In this document: positions 22,842 to 33,353 of the stretch, piece by piece
Numbering within the stretch: the first letter of the stretch is position 1
Layout: every line of letters begins with the position of its first letter
Assembly (NCBI RefSeq): GCF_023343835.1
Contig: NC_064466.1
Location: 248,001 to 312,000 of the forward strand
Length of the DNA: 64,000 nt
Direction of reading: 5' to 3'
Origin: Lagopus muta
Lineage: Eukaryota; Chordata; Aves; Galliformes; Phasianidae
The notes under the pieces: model-generated
The model's input: only the letters and a program-made list of their open reading frames with translations
What the model was told of the DNA's origin: nothing
Database searches by the model: none
Program-made: the position numbers and the translations under genes

Positions 22842-25800
22842 CTGGAACGAGAAGGAAAACAACCCCAAAATCAGCAGGGATCACCCCAAGATTTGCCACC
22901 CTTAAGCCCCATGTTGGGTTTGTTATATTGGGGCTGTTGGACTGTTTCACGATGAGCACATATGGGAGTTATTCAGCACTGTGGTCGGTGCTTGGAACAG
23001 TGCATGCGTTGGCCTTGAGGAAGAAATTCTAATCTCAGCTACCCTGGAAGCTATTGAGAATGCCTCTAGGAATGCCTTGGTGTCAATCCAAAGGGAAGTT
23101 TCCTCATTAAGTCCTACGGAACAGGATGGCATTGGATTCTGTTAACGGCCAAAGCAGGTGGGATGGTGTAAGGTTATTAATCAAATATGGTTATTAATCA
23201 AAGTTGTTGCGTTTATATTGATGAATCCCAAAAGGTGGAAAGGGATTTGGAAGCAATATGGAAACACAAAGGTGTTGCATCGGGTGTCAGAAGACGAAAC
23301 ATCGTTTGGATTTGCAGAAGTATGGAGGGCATTAACGAGCTGGCTACTAAATCCTGCTTGGCTTCAGCAGTTGGTTGCTGCTTTGATAGATTTAGCCATA
23401 TTGTTTGTTATCACTTGCATCATGTATCTGACTTTGGGGGGTATATAAGATGCTGTAGAATTGCAATAAATGCCAATTTGCAGCATCCCCCCATATTGGT
23501 GACTGTGTTGCAATGGGCCTAGCGAGGAGAGATGGCGGGTAGAGCAAGGAGAGATGATGGGTAGAGCAAGGAGAGATGGCGGGTAGAGCGAGGAGAGATG
23601 GCGGGTAGAGCGAGGAGAGATGGAGGGTAGAGCAAGGAGAGATGGAGGGTAGAGCAAGGAGAGATGGAGGGCAGAGCGAGGAGAGATGGCGGGTAGAGCG
23701 AGGAGAGATGGCGGGTAGAGCGAGGAGAGATGGAGGGCAGAGCAAGGAGAGATAGCGGGTAGAGCAAGGAGAGATGGTGGGTAGAGCAAGGAGAGATGGT
23801 GGGCAGAGCAAGGAGAGATGGTGGGTAGAGCAAGGAGGGATGGCGGGTAGAGCAAGGAGAGATGATGGGTAGAGCAAGGAGAGATGGCGGGTAGAGCAAG
23901 GAGAGATGGCGGGTAGAGCAAGGAGAGATGGCGGGTAGAGCAAGGAGAGATGGCGGGTAGAGCAAGGAGAGATGGCGGATAGAGCGAGGAGAGATGGAGG
24001 GCAGAGCAAGAAGAGATGGCGGGTAGAGCAAGGAGAGATGGTGGGAAGAGCAAGGAGAGATGGTGGGAAGAGCAAGGAGAGATGGCGGGTAGAGCAAGGA
24101 GAGATGGCGGGTAGAGCGAGGAGAGATGGCGGGTAGAGCGAGGAGAGATGGTGGGTAGAGCAAGGAGAGATGGCGGGCAGAGCGAGGAGAGATGGCGGGT
24201 AGAGCAAGGAGAGATGGCGGGTAGAGCAAGGAGAGATCGAGGGTAGAGCAAGGAGAGATGGTGGGTAGAGCAAGGAGAGATGGTGGGCAGAGCAAGGAGA
24301 GATGGCGGGTAGAGCGAGGAGAGATGGAGGGTAGAGCAAGGAGAGATGGAGGGTAGAGCAAGGAGAGATGGCGGGTAGAGGAAGGAGAGATGGCGGGCAG
24401 AGCGAGGAGAGATGGCGGGTAGAGCGAGGAGAGATGGAGGGTAGAGCAAGGAGAGATGGTGGGTAGAGCAAGGAGAGATGGTGGGCAGAGCGAAGAGAGA
24501 TGGTGGGCAGAGCGAGGAGAGATGGAGGGTAGAGCAAGGAGAGATGGAGGGTAGAGCAAGGAGAGATGGCGGGTAGAGCGAGGAGAGATGGTGGGTAGAG
24601 CAAGGAGAGATGGAGGGTAGAGCGAGGAGAGATGGTGGGTAGAGCAAGGAGAGATGGAGGGTAGAGCAAGGAGAGATGGAGGGTAGAGCAAGGAGAGATG
24701 GAGGGTAGAGCAAGGAGAGATGGAGGGTAGAGCAAGGAGAGATGGCGGGCAGAGCGAGGAGAGATGGAGGGTAGAGCGAGGAGAGATGGAGGGTAGAGCA
24801 AGGAGAGATGGAGGGTAGAGCAAGGAGAGATGGCGGGCAGAGCAAGGAGAGATGGAGGGTAGAGCGAGGAGAGATGGCGGGTAGAGGAAGGAGAGATGGC
24901 GGGTAGAGCGAGGAGAGATGGCGGGTAGAGCGAGGAGAGATGGTGGGTAGAGCAAGGAGAGATGGTGGGCAGAGCGAGGAGAGATGGTGGGTAGAGCAAG
25001 GAGAGATGGTGGGTAGAGCGAGGAGAGATGGTGGGCAGAGCGAGGAGAGATGGCGGGTAGAGGAAGGAGAGATGGTGGGTAGAGGAAGGAGAGATGGTGG
25101 GCAGAGCGAGGAGAGATGGTGGGTAGAGCAAGGAGAGATGGTGGGTAGAGCAAGGAGAGATGGTGGGTAGAGCGAGGAGAGATGGAGGGTAGAGGAAGGA
25201 GAGATGATGGGTAGAGCGAGGAGAGATGGCGGGTAGAGCGAGGAGAGATGGAAGGTAGAGGAAGGAGAGATGATGGGTAGAGCGAGGAGAGATGGCGGGT
25301 AGAGCGAGGAGAGATGGCGGGTAGAGCGAGGAGAGATGGTGGGTAGAGCAAGGAGAGATGGTGGGTAGAGCAAGGAGAGATGGAGGGTAGAGCAAGGAGA
25401 GATGGTGGGTAGAGGAAGGAGAGATGGAGGGTAGAGCAAGGAGAGATGGCAGGCAGAGCAAGGAGAGATGGTGGGCAGAGCGAGGAGAGATGGCGGGTAG
25501 AGGAAGGAGAGATGGCGGGTAGAGCAAGGAGAGATGGAGGGCAGAGCAAGGAGGGATGGCGGGTAGAGGAAGGAGAGATGAAAGGTAGAGCAAGGAGAGA
25601 TGGCGGGCAGAGCGAGGAGGGATGGCGGGTAGAGGAAGAAGAGATGGCGGGTAGAGGAAGGAGAGATGGCGGGAAGAGCAAGGAGAGATGGCGGGAAGAG
25701 CAAGGAGGGATGGCGGGTAGAGGAAGGAGAGATGGCGGGTAGAGCAAGGAGAGATGGCGGGTAGAGCAAGGAGAGATGGCGGGTAGAGGAAGGAGAGATG

Positions 25801-28800
25801 GCGGGTAGAGGAAGGAGAGATGATGGGCAGAGCGAGGAGAGATGGAAGGTAGAGCAAGGAGAGATGGCGGGTAGAGGAAGGAGAGATGATGGGTAGAGCG
25901 AGGAGAGATGGAGGGTAGAGCAAGGAGAGATGGCGGGTAGAGCAAGGAGAGATGGCGGGCAGAGCAAGGAGAGATGGAGGGTAGAGCGAGGAGAGATGGC
26001 AGGCAGAGCAAGGAGAGATGGTGGGCAGAGCGAGGAGAGATGGCGGGTAGAGGAAGGAGAGATGGCGGGTAGAGCAAGGAGAGATGGAGGGCAGAGCAAG
26101 GAGGGATGGCGGGTAGAGGAAGGAGAGATGAAAGGTAGAGCAAGGAGAGATGGCGGGCAGAGCGAGGAGGGATGGCGGGTAGAGCAAGGAGAGATGGAGG
26201 GTAGAGCAAGGAGAGATGGCGGGTAGAGCAAGGAGAGATCTGTAGCCCCTGCAGTGAGGGATCCTGGCATGGCGCCGTGCCTGCAGCAGCCCAGTTTTTT
26301 CCTGCAGCAGCCCAGTATTTCCTGCAGCAGCCCAGTTTTTTCCTGCAGCAGCCCAATTTTTTCCTGCAGCAGCCCAGTTTTTTCCTGCAGCAGCCCAGTT
26401 TTTCCTGCAGCAGCCCAGTTTTTCCTGCAGCAGCGCGGCTCTACCTGCCACGTCCTGCAGCTCTCTGTAGTAACCTCGCATCCCGCTCCGCAGCCACGTC
26501 TGCTCCCGACGGGATTCCGACAGCTCCTGAAGCACTGGGAGAACAGAGCGGGGTGAGATGGATTTCCTTCCTCCCCACCCCACGGTTTGGTTTTACCCAA
26601 ATCTTCAGCTCTTTGTCAACCCCTCGGTGGACGGCGGCCAAAGGTTTGGCCAACGATGCTTTGAGTTCTGATGGATTTCCATGGGGAAATCTGGGATTGA
26701 CGCCCTTCCTCTTCCTCCTAACGAGGCGGATTTTCCCCCAGGTGAGCTCCTGATGTACAGCCTGATGACCCCATGATGCCCAGAGGGCAGATCTGATCCT
26801 ATCTGCACCTTTTTGGGGCTAATCCCACTGAGGACGGAGTTTGGTCACCATCCGACCCACCCCACTCCATTCCCCACGGATCAGCGGAAATCAGAACCAA
26901 CCTTCGCTAAGAGATGGAGCAAAACCAAGAGCCACCCAAAATCCACCATTTTCCTCCATTCTGCACCAACCCAAACACAAAAAATTCGGGGACCTACTGT
27001 GAATTTGGGTCTCGGAGTAGTTTGACCTCAAGAGCTCCAACTCCGCCATGATTTCCACCTCTGTAATAGAAATGAAGGAAGAAGAGGTCGGATTCTGGCA
27101 GGGAATCTCGGGTGATGTCTGCATTTGCCCAATTTATGACTTTTGGGTTTTATGGGGGATTTTAAGGTTGGGTTTTATGGTTTATGGTGGATTTACACCC
27201 ATGGTGCTGCTGGCGTGGCTGGGAGGAGGCAGATGGAGCGATTTGGAAACCCCAAAACTCCCATTGCAGAGCGAAAGCGAGAATCTGCTCAGGTTGGAAA
27301 CCCTAAAACTCATTGCCTTGGGGCGGCAATGAAAGTGTCTGAGGCAAGAGAAGAGCGTGAGACGCGACATCAGCTCAAGGCATTGCAGCCTATAGAAGCT
27401 GCCTGATTTTCAGTGGTGAAAATGCCTTTATTTTTCACCAATCCTGGTGTTCCCCAAGCTGCCCAACTCACGTTTCACCACGGCCAGAGCCAGGAGCAGC
27501 ACCCACGCCACGAAGCTCAGGGCCACCAAAAGGTAGAGGATGGTGGTCGACGGCCAGCCACATCCACTGCTGGGCTTGGGGTTACCTGCAGAGAAATCAG
27601 GGGAGAACCCACAGCTCCACGGTCTGAGAGCTTTGGCATCACCCAAGGAAGGAAGGCCAGAAGAGACTCACCCACAGGAGAAGGGTTTGATGACGGTGGT
27701 TTCCCTGCCAGGCTGTAGACACCTACAGAGAGTCAGCATCTTTAGAGGCTGTTATTTAAACGCTGTACAAAGGGGGCACGGTTGAGATGGTTGAAGGAAG
27801 GGCTGCCATGCAGAGGGACCTCGAGAGGCTGGAAAGGTGGGCAGGGTGAACCTGATGAGGTTTTCAAACACGGCCAAGTGCAAAGTTTGGCACTTGGGCC
27901 GGAGGAATGCCAGGCATCCGTACAGGCTGGAAGGAGAGGTCCTTGTAAAGCAGCCCTGTGGAGAAGGACCTGGGGGTCCTGATAGGTGGAAAACTTCATA
28001 TGAGCCAGCAGCGTGCTCCTGCGGCTCGGAGGACAAATGGAATCCTGGGGTCCATCAAAAGAGGGGGGGCCAGCAGGGACAGGGAGGTGATGGTCCCCCT
28101 CTGCTCTGCTCTTGTGAGGCCCCATCTGCAATGCTACGTCCAAGCATGGAGCCCGCAGTACAAAAAAGACAGGGAGCTGTTGGAGAGGGTGCAGAGGAGG
28201 GCACAAAGATGATCAGGGCACTGGAGCATCTCTCCTATGAGGACAGGCTGAGGGAGCTGGGCTTGTTCAGCCTGGAGAAAAGAAGGCTGTGGGGTGAGCT
28301 CAGTGCAGCCTATCAATACCCAAAGGGAGCCTACAGAGGGGAGGGGAATCATAGAAGCATAGCATCATAGCATCATAGCATCACCAAGGTTGGAAAAGAC
28401 CTCAAAGCTCATCCAGTCCAACCGCTCACCTCTTACCAACAGCTCCCACTGAACCACGTCCCTCAACACAACAACATGGGGACTCCATAGGGACACATGG
28501 GGACGCCATAGAGACACTGGGGACTCCATAGGGACACACAGAATCATAGAATCATAGAATCCCCAAGGTTGGAACAGACCTCAAAGCTCCTCCAGTCCAA
28601 CCGTTCCCCCATTCCCAACAGCTCCCACTGAACCACGTCCCTCAACACAACATCCAGCCTTTCCTTCAACACCCCCAGGCTCGGTGCCTCCCCCACCTCC
28701 CTGGGCATCCATTCCAGTGCCTGACCACCCTTTCTGAACAGCAATTCTTCCTCATGTCCAGCCTGAATCTCCCCTGCCGTAGCTTGAAGCCGTTCCCTCT

Positions 28801-31800
28801 GCTCCTATCCCTGATGACACGAGAGCAGAGGCCGACCCCCAACTCCCTGCAGCCTCCCTTCAGGCAGCCATAGGGAGCAGTGAGCTCTGCCCTGAGCTCC
28901 TCTTCTCCATGCTGAACATTCCCAGCTCCTTCAGCCTCTCCTCATCAGCCCTGTGCTCCAGACCCCTCACCATTTCATTGCCCTCCTTTGAACACGTTCC
29001 AGGGCCTCCATGTCTTTCTTGCAGTGAGGGGCCCAAAACTGGACACAGTAGTGAGGTGTGGCCTCACCAGTGCTGAGTACAGAATCAACTCTTTGAAAGG
29101 GTTGATATCACAGCATCACAGAATCACAGGGGTTGGAAGGGACCTCCAGAGCTCATCGAGTCCAACCTCCCTGCCAAAGCAGGTTCCCTACAGCAGGTCA
29201 TACAGGTCGGCATCCAGGCAGCTCTGGAACATCTGCAGCGCAGGAGACTCCACCACCCCCCTGGGCAGCCTGCTGCAGTGAACAGTGGGACCCATAGAGA
29301 CACTTTGAGACCCATAGAGACACATTGGGATCCATAGAGACACGTTGAGACCCATAGAGACACCTTGAGACCCATAGAGACACCTTGAGACCCATAGAGA
29401 AACGTTGGGACCCATAGAATCACAGCATCACAGAACCGCAGGGGTTGGAAGGGAGCTGCAGAGCTCATCGAGTTCAACCCCCTGCCCAAGCCGTTCCTAC
29501 AGCAGGTCACACAGGTCGGCATCCAGGCAGGCCTTGAACATCTCCAGAGCAGGAGACTCCACCACCTCCCTGGGCAGCCTGCTGCAGTGAACAGTGGGAC
29601 CCATAGAGACACGTTGGGACCCATAGAGACACATTGGGATCCATAGAGACACGTTGGGACTCATTGGGACCCATAGAATCACAGAATCACAGAACCGCAG
29701 GGGTTGGAAGGGAGCTGCAGAGCTCATGCAGTCCAACCCCCTGCCCAAGCCGTTCCTACAGCAGGTCGCACAGGTCGGCATCCAGGCAGGCCTTGAACAT
29801 CTCCAGAGTAGGAGACTCCACCACCTCCCTGGGCAGCCTGTTCCAGTGAACAGTGGGATCCATAGAGACACATTGGGACCCATAGAGACACATTGGGACC
29901 CATAGAGACACGTTGGGATCCATAGAGACACGTTGGGACCCATAGAGACACGTTGGGATCCATAGAGACACGTTGGGATCCATAGAGACACGTTGGGACC
30001 CATAGAGACACGTTGGGATCCATAGAGACCCGTTGGGATCCATAGAGACACGTTGGGATCCATAGAGACACGTTGGGATCCATAGAGACACGATGGGACA
30101 CGTTGAGACCCATAGAGACGCATTGGGACCCATAGAGACACGTTGGAAACCATTGGGACCCATAGAGACCCATTGGGACCCATAGAGACACACTGAGACC
30201 CATAGAGACACGTTGGGACACATTGGGACCCATAGAATCACAGAATCGCAGGGGTTGGAAGGGAGCTGCAGAGCTCATCGAGTTCAACCCCCTGCCCAAG
30301 CCGTTCCTACAGCAGGTCACACAGGTCGGCATCCAGGCAGGTCTTGAACATCTGCAGAGCAGGAGACTCCACCACCTCTCTGGGCAGCCTGTTCCAATGA
30401 ATATATGTGTAGGACGAGGGGAAATGGTTTTGAGGGAGGGGAGACTGAGGTCAGGCATCAGGGGGAAATTCTTTACCCAGAGAGCGGTGAGATGCTGGAA
30501 CAGGGCTGCCCAGAGGGGCTGTGGATGCCCCGTCCTTGGAGGCGTTCAAGGCCAGGTTGGATGGGCAGCCTGGTTTAGCATTAAACAGTTGACGGTCTGC
30601 TCCTCCCAGGGATGATTTCCAATGGTTCCTTTGGGCCATTGGATCCTATTCTACGGAAGGGATCGAATTTGCAGAGAAATAGAAAGGTATGAAGAGGTTG
30701 GTGGCCCTGTGTGCGGCAATGGGTCGGAGATTCATGATCCTTGAGGTCCCTTCCAACCCTGGCCGTGCTGTGATGCCGTGACACAGTTTAGCGGGGAAAA
30801 TATTTGATGGTTGTTTGAAGGGTTGGATTGGATGAGCTTGGAGGTCTTCTCCAACCTCGGTGATTGCATGGTTGTATGGAGAGGAAGGGAAAAGTGGAGT
30901 TTTGAGGGTATTTTGGAGTGGAGGGGCAAGAAGGGGAGCTGGGTGCTGGAACAGCTGCCCAGAGGGGCTGTGGATGCCCCGTCCTTGGAGGCATTCAAGG
31001 CCAGGTTGGATGGGCAGCCTGGTTTAGCATTAAACAGTTGACGGTCTGCTCCTCCCAGGGATGATTTCCAATGGTTCCTTTGGGCCATTGGATCCCATTT
31101 TACTGAAGGGACCGAATTCAGAGAGAAATAGAAAGGTTTGAAGAGGTTGGTTGAAGGTGTGCAGCAGGGGGTCGGAGATTCGTGATCCTTGAGGTCCCTT
31201 CCAACCCTGGCCATGCTGTGATTCCACGACACGGTTTAGCAGGGAAAATATTTGGTGGTTGGGTGAAGGGTTGGATTGGATGAGCTTGGAGGTCTTTTCC
31301 AACCTCGGTGGTTGCGTGGTTGTATGGAAAGGAAGGGAAAAGCGGCGTTTTGAGGGTATTTTGGAGTGGAGGGGCAAGGAGGGGAGCTGGGTGCTGGAAC
31401 AGCTGCCCAGAGGGGCTGTGGATGCCCCGTCCTTGGATGCATTCAAGGCCAGGTTGGATGGGCAGCCTGGTTTAGCATTAAACGGTTGACGGTCTGCTCC
31501 TCCCAGGGATGATTTCCAATGGTTCCTTTGGGCCATTGGATCCCATTTTACTGAAGGGACCGAATTCAGAGAGAAATAGAAAGGTTTGAAGGGGTTGGTT
31601 GAAGGTGTGCGGCAGGGGGGTCGGAGATTCGTGATCCTTGAGGTCCCTTCCAACCCTGGCCATGCTGTGATTCTGTAACACGGTTTAGCAGGGAAAATAT
31701 TTGGTGGTTGGGTGAAGGGTTTGGATGAGCTTGGAGGTCTTTTCCAACCTCGGTGGTTGCATGGTTGTATGGAGAGGAAGGGAAAAGCGGCGTTTTGAGG

Positions 31801-32596
31801 GTATTTTGGAGTGGAGGGGCAAGGAGGGGAGCTGGGTGCTACCTGTGCCTCCTGCTCCCTTCTGTCTCTGCAGATCTCTGTTGGATGTGGGTGGTTTGTA
31901 GCCACGATCCGACCCCGACACCGAGACGTCGTCGTAGTCATCGTCATCAGCAAAGCTGTCCGGAGATGCTGTGGGAGAAGGACAACAGGGGGGGAAAAGT
32001 GGGGGGTTTTTTTGGTGCCAATTAGCACAAAATTAGCAATAAACTGCCTGCCTCAATCCTTTGGGAAGCGTCGAATCTAACAGCTGCCTCGGCAGAGTTT
32101 GGGGTCGCCTCGGTCCATCTGAAGGCATTAAGGTTTTGATGGCCAATGTAAGGAAAAAAAAACCACAAAAAAGTGTGATTCTGTGTGTTACTTTCTTATC
32201 TTTTTTATGGATTTTTGTAACCCGTCCTTGGTGGCTTTCCCTCCTTTGGTTGCAAATCTGAGCCGAAGTTTGAATCCCTCTGTGGTGGGAAGGGGAAAAA
32301 AGCATCACCGAACGATGGATTCCTCGCTCCAAGAGGGGGGCAACAAATTCCCTTCTGCTTCTCCCAGCGATGATTTCCAATGGTTTCCTTCGGGCCATTG
32401 GATCCCATTTTACGGAAGGGACCGAATTCGGAGAGAAATAGAAAGGTTTGAGCTGAAAACAAAGCCCTGAGGCACCTCGGGGAGTTCTGCTTTCCATCCA
32501 CGCCGCCAGAAATAAAAGCCCAAAAAGGTGAAAACGAAGACTCACCCGGCCTGAAGTCATTCACCGGCGTCATTTTTCCAGCAGCAGAGTAAATCC
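22674..32596 (-). CDS. CLEC17A-like C-type lectin receptor, gene span (3' end missing)
   Basis: This is a probable type II surface receptor of the CD209/CLEC17A group. Seven exons are seen from 32,596 down to 22,674; exons 1-6 all end in phase 1. Joined, they give an N-terminal tail with an acidic tyrosine motif (DDDDYDD, Tyr about 21) and GYKPP (Tyr about 33), one membrane segment (about 77-99), a neck with heptad-like Leu/Ile and a sequon NYS (about 114), then the first third of a C-type lectin domain ending [11 protein letters not shown]. The acidic-Tyr tail and HLVIINS are shared with mammalian CLEC17A (prolectin), so that is my best guess; CD209, CLEC4G or FCER2 kinship is the alternative. 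The last two lectin-domain exons are absent and should be in the 21.2-kb gap. One extra base disturbs the last exon. Orthology needs a full-length search. Confidence 0.8.
22955..23518 (+). mobile_element. Endogenous retrovirus remnant: broken env transmembrane region plus possible LTR piece
   Basis: Plus-strand frames show the pattern of a retroviral env transmembrane subunit: a leucine-rich helical region, a GG-C-x6-CC-like motif near 23,160-23,210, and a hydrophobic membrane segment at about 23,380-23,440. It is broken by frame changes, a stop, and a 15-base tandem duplication at about 23,175-23,205, so it is not functional. Directly after it come TATATAA (23,442) and AATAAA (23,465), as in a short LTR. 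It lies in an intron of the lectin gene, in antisense orientation. Confidence 0.7.
23519..26237. repeat. 22-bp satellite (GAGATGGCGGGTAGAGCAAG), 2.7 kb
   Basis: About 123 units of 22 bp with point variants (GGCGGG, GGTGGG, GGAGGG; AGCAAGG, AGCGAGG, AGGAAGG). The minus strand has no stop in any of the three frames, giving false proteins of 945-1,078 residues with a 22-residue period. A block near 25,440-25,640 recurs at 25,985-26,180. It is intronic to the CLEC17A-like gene. Confidence 0.97.
26278..26432. repeat. 20-bp tandem repeat CCTGCAGCAGCCCAGTTTTT
   Basis: Eight units of 19-21 bp differing mainly in the length of the T run. It sits between the 22-bp satellite and neck exon 2. Confidence 0.93.
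26445..26534 (-). CDS. CLEC17A-like neck exon 2 (90 bp)
   Basis: 90 bp, phase 1-1: [20 protein letters not shown] then YYRELQDVA. Acceptor TTCTCCCAG, donor GTAGAG. Two neck exons of the neighbouring lectin are also 90 bp. The intron that follows turns into a 20-bp tandem repeat and then the 22-bp satellite within a few bases of the donor. Confidence 0.82.
26998..27060 (-). CDS. CLEC17A-like neck exon 1 (63 bp)
   Basis: Exactly 63 bp (21 codons), phase 1-1: [20 protein letters not shown]. Acceptor TATTACAG, donor GTAGGT. Leu/Ile spacing suggests a coiled-coil neck, and NYS is an N-glycosylation sequon. Stalk exons of 63 bp are also typical of the related CD23 (FCER2) gene. Confidence 0.82.
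27472..27585 (-). CDS. CLEC17A-like transmembrane exon
   Basis: This 114-bp phase 1-1 exon runs from acceptor TCTCTGCAG to donor GTGAGT. It codes for a hydrophobic stretch of about 23 residues ([20 protein letters not shown]) after a short Cys/Gly/Pro-containing cytoplasmic stem, with Lys just beyond. Length and phase are identical to the membrane exon of the second lectin gene (45,684-45,797), which supports a tandem duplication. Confidence 0.88.
27674..27706 (-). CDS. CLEC17A-like small tail exon ([10 protein letters not shown])
   Basis: This is a 33-bp phase 1-1 mini-exon. The acceptor CCTGGCAG was chosen over an AG eight bases upstream because only it keeps phase 1 with both neighbours; the donor is GTGAGT. 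The Pro/Ser-rich juxtamembrane sequence joins smoothly to the membrane exon. Being so short, it is the least certain exon of the gene. Confidence 0.6.
27777..28345 (+). mobile_element. CR1 LINE fragment, end of ORF2
   Basis: Broken frames match the C-terminal end of CR1 ORF2 ([34 protein letters not shown]). The downstream CR1 words GGACAGGCTGAGGGAGCTGG and CTTGTTCAGCCTGGAGAAAA follow. It is truncated and lies between the small-tail and acidic-tail exons. Confidence 0.85.
28346..28540 (-). mobile_element. CR1 3' end with a short 21-bp satellite (composite)
   Basis: ATCATAGCATCACCAAGGTT through CCTCAACACAACAACATGGG is a minus-oriented CR1 tail. At the shared breakpoint it passes into about three units of the 21-bp satellite (CATAGGGACACATGGGGAC). 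Confidence 0.85.
28541..29104 (-). mobile_element. CR1 LINE 3' part
   Basis: Reverse-oriented CR1, from the tail AGAATCATAGAATCCCCAAG through TGGGCATCCATTCCAGTGCC to GTGCTGAGTACAG. It overlaps no exon. Confidence 0.92.
29105..30410. repeat. 20-bp satellite CCATAGAGACACGTTGGGAT with four CR1-like segments
   Basis: Arrays of 20-bp units (29,281-29,414; 29,596-29,670; 29,850-30,235) alternate with four copies of a roughly 180-bp CR1-related segment (GGGGTTGGAAGGGAGCTGCA through CACCACCTCCCTGGGCAGCC). Segment and array have been duplicated together. Confidence 0.9.
30411..31840. repeat. Tandem triplication, about 430-450 bp unit (CR1-derived)
   Basis: Three successive copies contain GGCTGTGGATGCCCCGTCC, GGTTTAGCATTAAACAGTTG, GATGATTTCCAATGGTTCC and GGAAAATATTTG, starting near 30,500, 30,950 and 31,400. 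Copies 2 and 3 are the most alike. Part of the same sequence (GATGATTTCCAATGGTTTCC to AGAGAAATAGAAAGGTTTGA) occurs once more at 32,366-32,450. No gene is seen. Confidence 0.88.
31843..31968 (-). CDS. CLEC17A-like exon: acidic cytoplasmic tail (DDDDYDD)
   Basis: This 126-bp phase 1-1 exon runs from acceptor CTCCCACAG to donor GTAGCA. It encodes [20 protein letters not shown] then [15 protein letters not shown]. Two tyrosines in an acidic or proline context could be phosphorylation or endocytosis signals, as proposed for the similar CLEC17A tail. The exon sits right after the third copy of the 430-bp tandem unit. Confidence 0.82.
32546..32596 (-). CDS. CLEC17A-like exon with start codon (MTPVNDFRP)
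   Basis: The ATG is at 32,573-32,571 in context GGAAAAATGA, followed by nine codons and one base to the donor GTGAGT. A good acceptor (pyrimidine-rich, ending GGCAG) lies 23 bases before the ATG, so an untranslated first exon probably exists further upstream, at higher coordinates. I could not place that exon. Confidence 0.75.
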
Positions 32597-33347
32597 CTGC
32601 CAAAAAGAAAAACCAGGAAGGAAAACGATGCTCAGGATAACAGGGGGGATCCCCAAAACCGATGCGAGGGCGCTGCTGATGCTTTCTTAAGGCCCAGCAT
32701 GGAGCTTGTGGGTGAAAAGGGGCAAAACCTGGAGGCTTTTTGTTTGCTGAAGCAAGAACGGCGCCTGCCTGCACCCAGTTGCACCTCGCTCCATCCAACG
32801 CCCTCCGCACAACCAGGAGCCCCTATTGCCAAGCCCCCCCCCCAAAGAAAAAAACACACCCAAAATCCAACCGTTTCACCCCAAATTTACCTGCTTGTCT
32901 CACCATCCGCTTGGCGGGGATCGGAGGGGGACCCAACCAGTTGCCATAAGTCTCCTGTAAGGCCATGGAAGATTCTTCCAACCTAAACCATGCTACGAAC
33001 CCTTCGGTTCTCCTCCTCGCGCAGGCGCAGCCCCAAACCCCGCGCCGCCTCCAGCTCTCCCCGTTTCAGGGTTTGGCCCTGAGGTTTCGGTTCCTCCCGG
33101 GAGGGGAATCGGTGCCGTGAGCCCGTCAGCAAAAACAGCCTTCGTGCATCAGTGCCCACGAGTGAAGGATTTGCATAGCAGCCCTCCCCAAAAAAAAAAC
33201 CACCTTCGCTCGCTTCCGTTTTCTGGGTCAGGTTTTTGTTTGGGAATTCGATGCTCTCCCCCCCCCCCCGGACCCTCATGGGTGCCATTGAGAGGTGAAA
33301 ACGGGTTCAGATCACAAAGGTTTCATTTCAAATTGCAACCAAGAGAT
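32597..33347. other. Region between the two lectin genes
   Basis: About 750 bp between the first recognised exon of the CLEC17A-like gene and the poly(A) signal of the second lectin. It should hold the promoter and untranslated first exon of the CLEC17A-like gene, but I cannot fix a start site. A run of C at 32,836-32,845 and an A run at 33,187-33,197 are the only low-complexity elements. Confidence 0.5.
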
Positions 33348-33353
33348 TTTATT
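33348..33353 (-). terminator. Candidate poly(A) signal of lectin 2 (AATAAA)
   Basis: AATAAA on the minus strand about 425 bp past the stop codon; the first canonical signal seen after it. This would give a 3' untranslated region of about 450 bp. Confidence 0.55.

Noticed and set aside
23364-26600. Open frames of 945-1,078 codons on the minus strand
   Set aside because: A 22-bp satellite without stops in three frames. Only the first few dozen residues of two of them coincide with a real lectin neck exon.
32205-32810. 201-codon minus-strand frame around the CLEC17A-like start exon
   Set aside because: It reads through the acceptor and donor of the small first coding exon and through repeat sequence, with no similarity to a known protein. 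Only the nine-codon exon with proper splice sites is supported.
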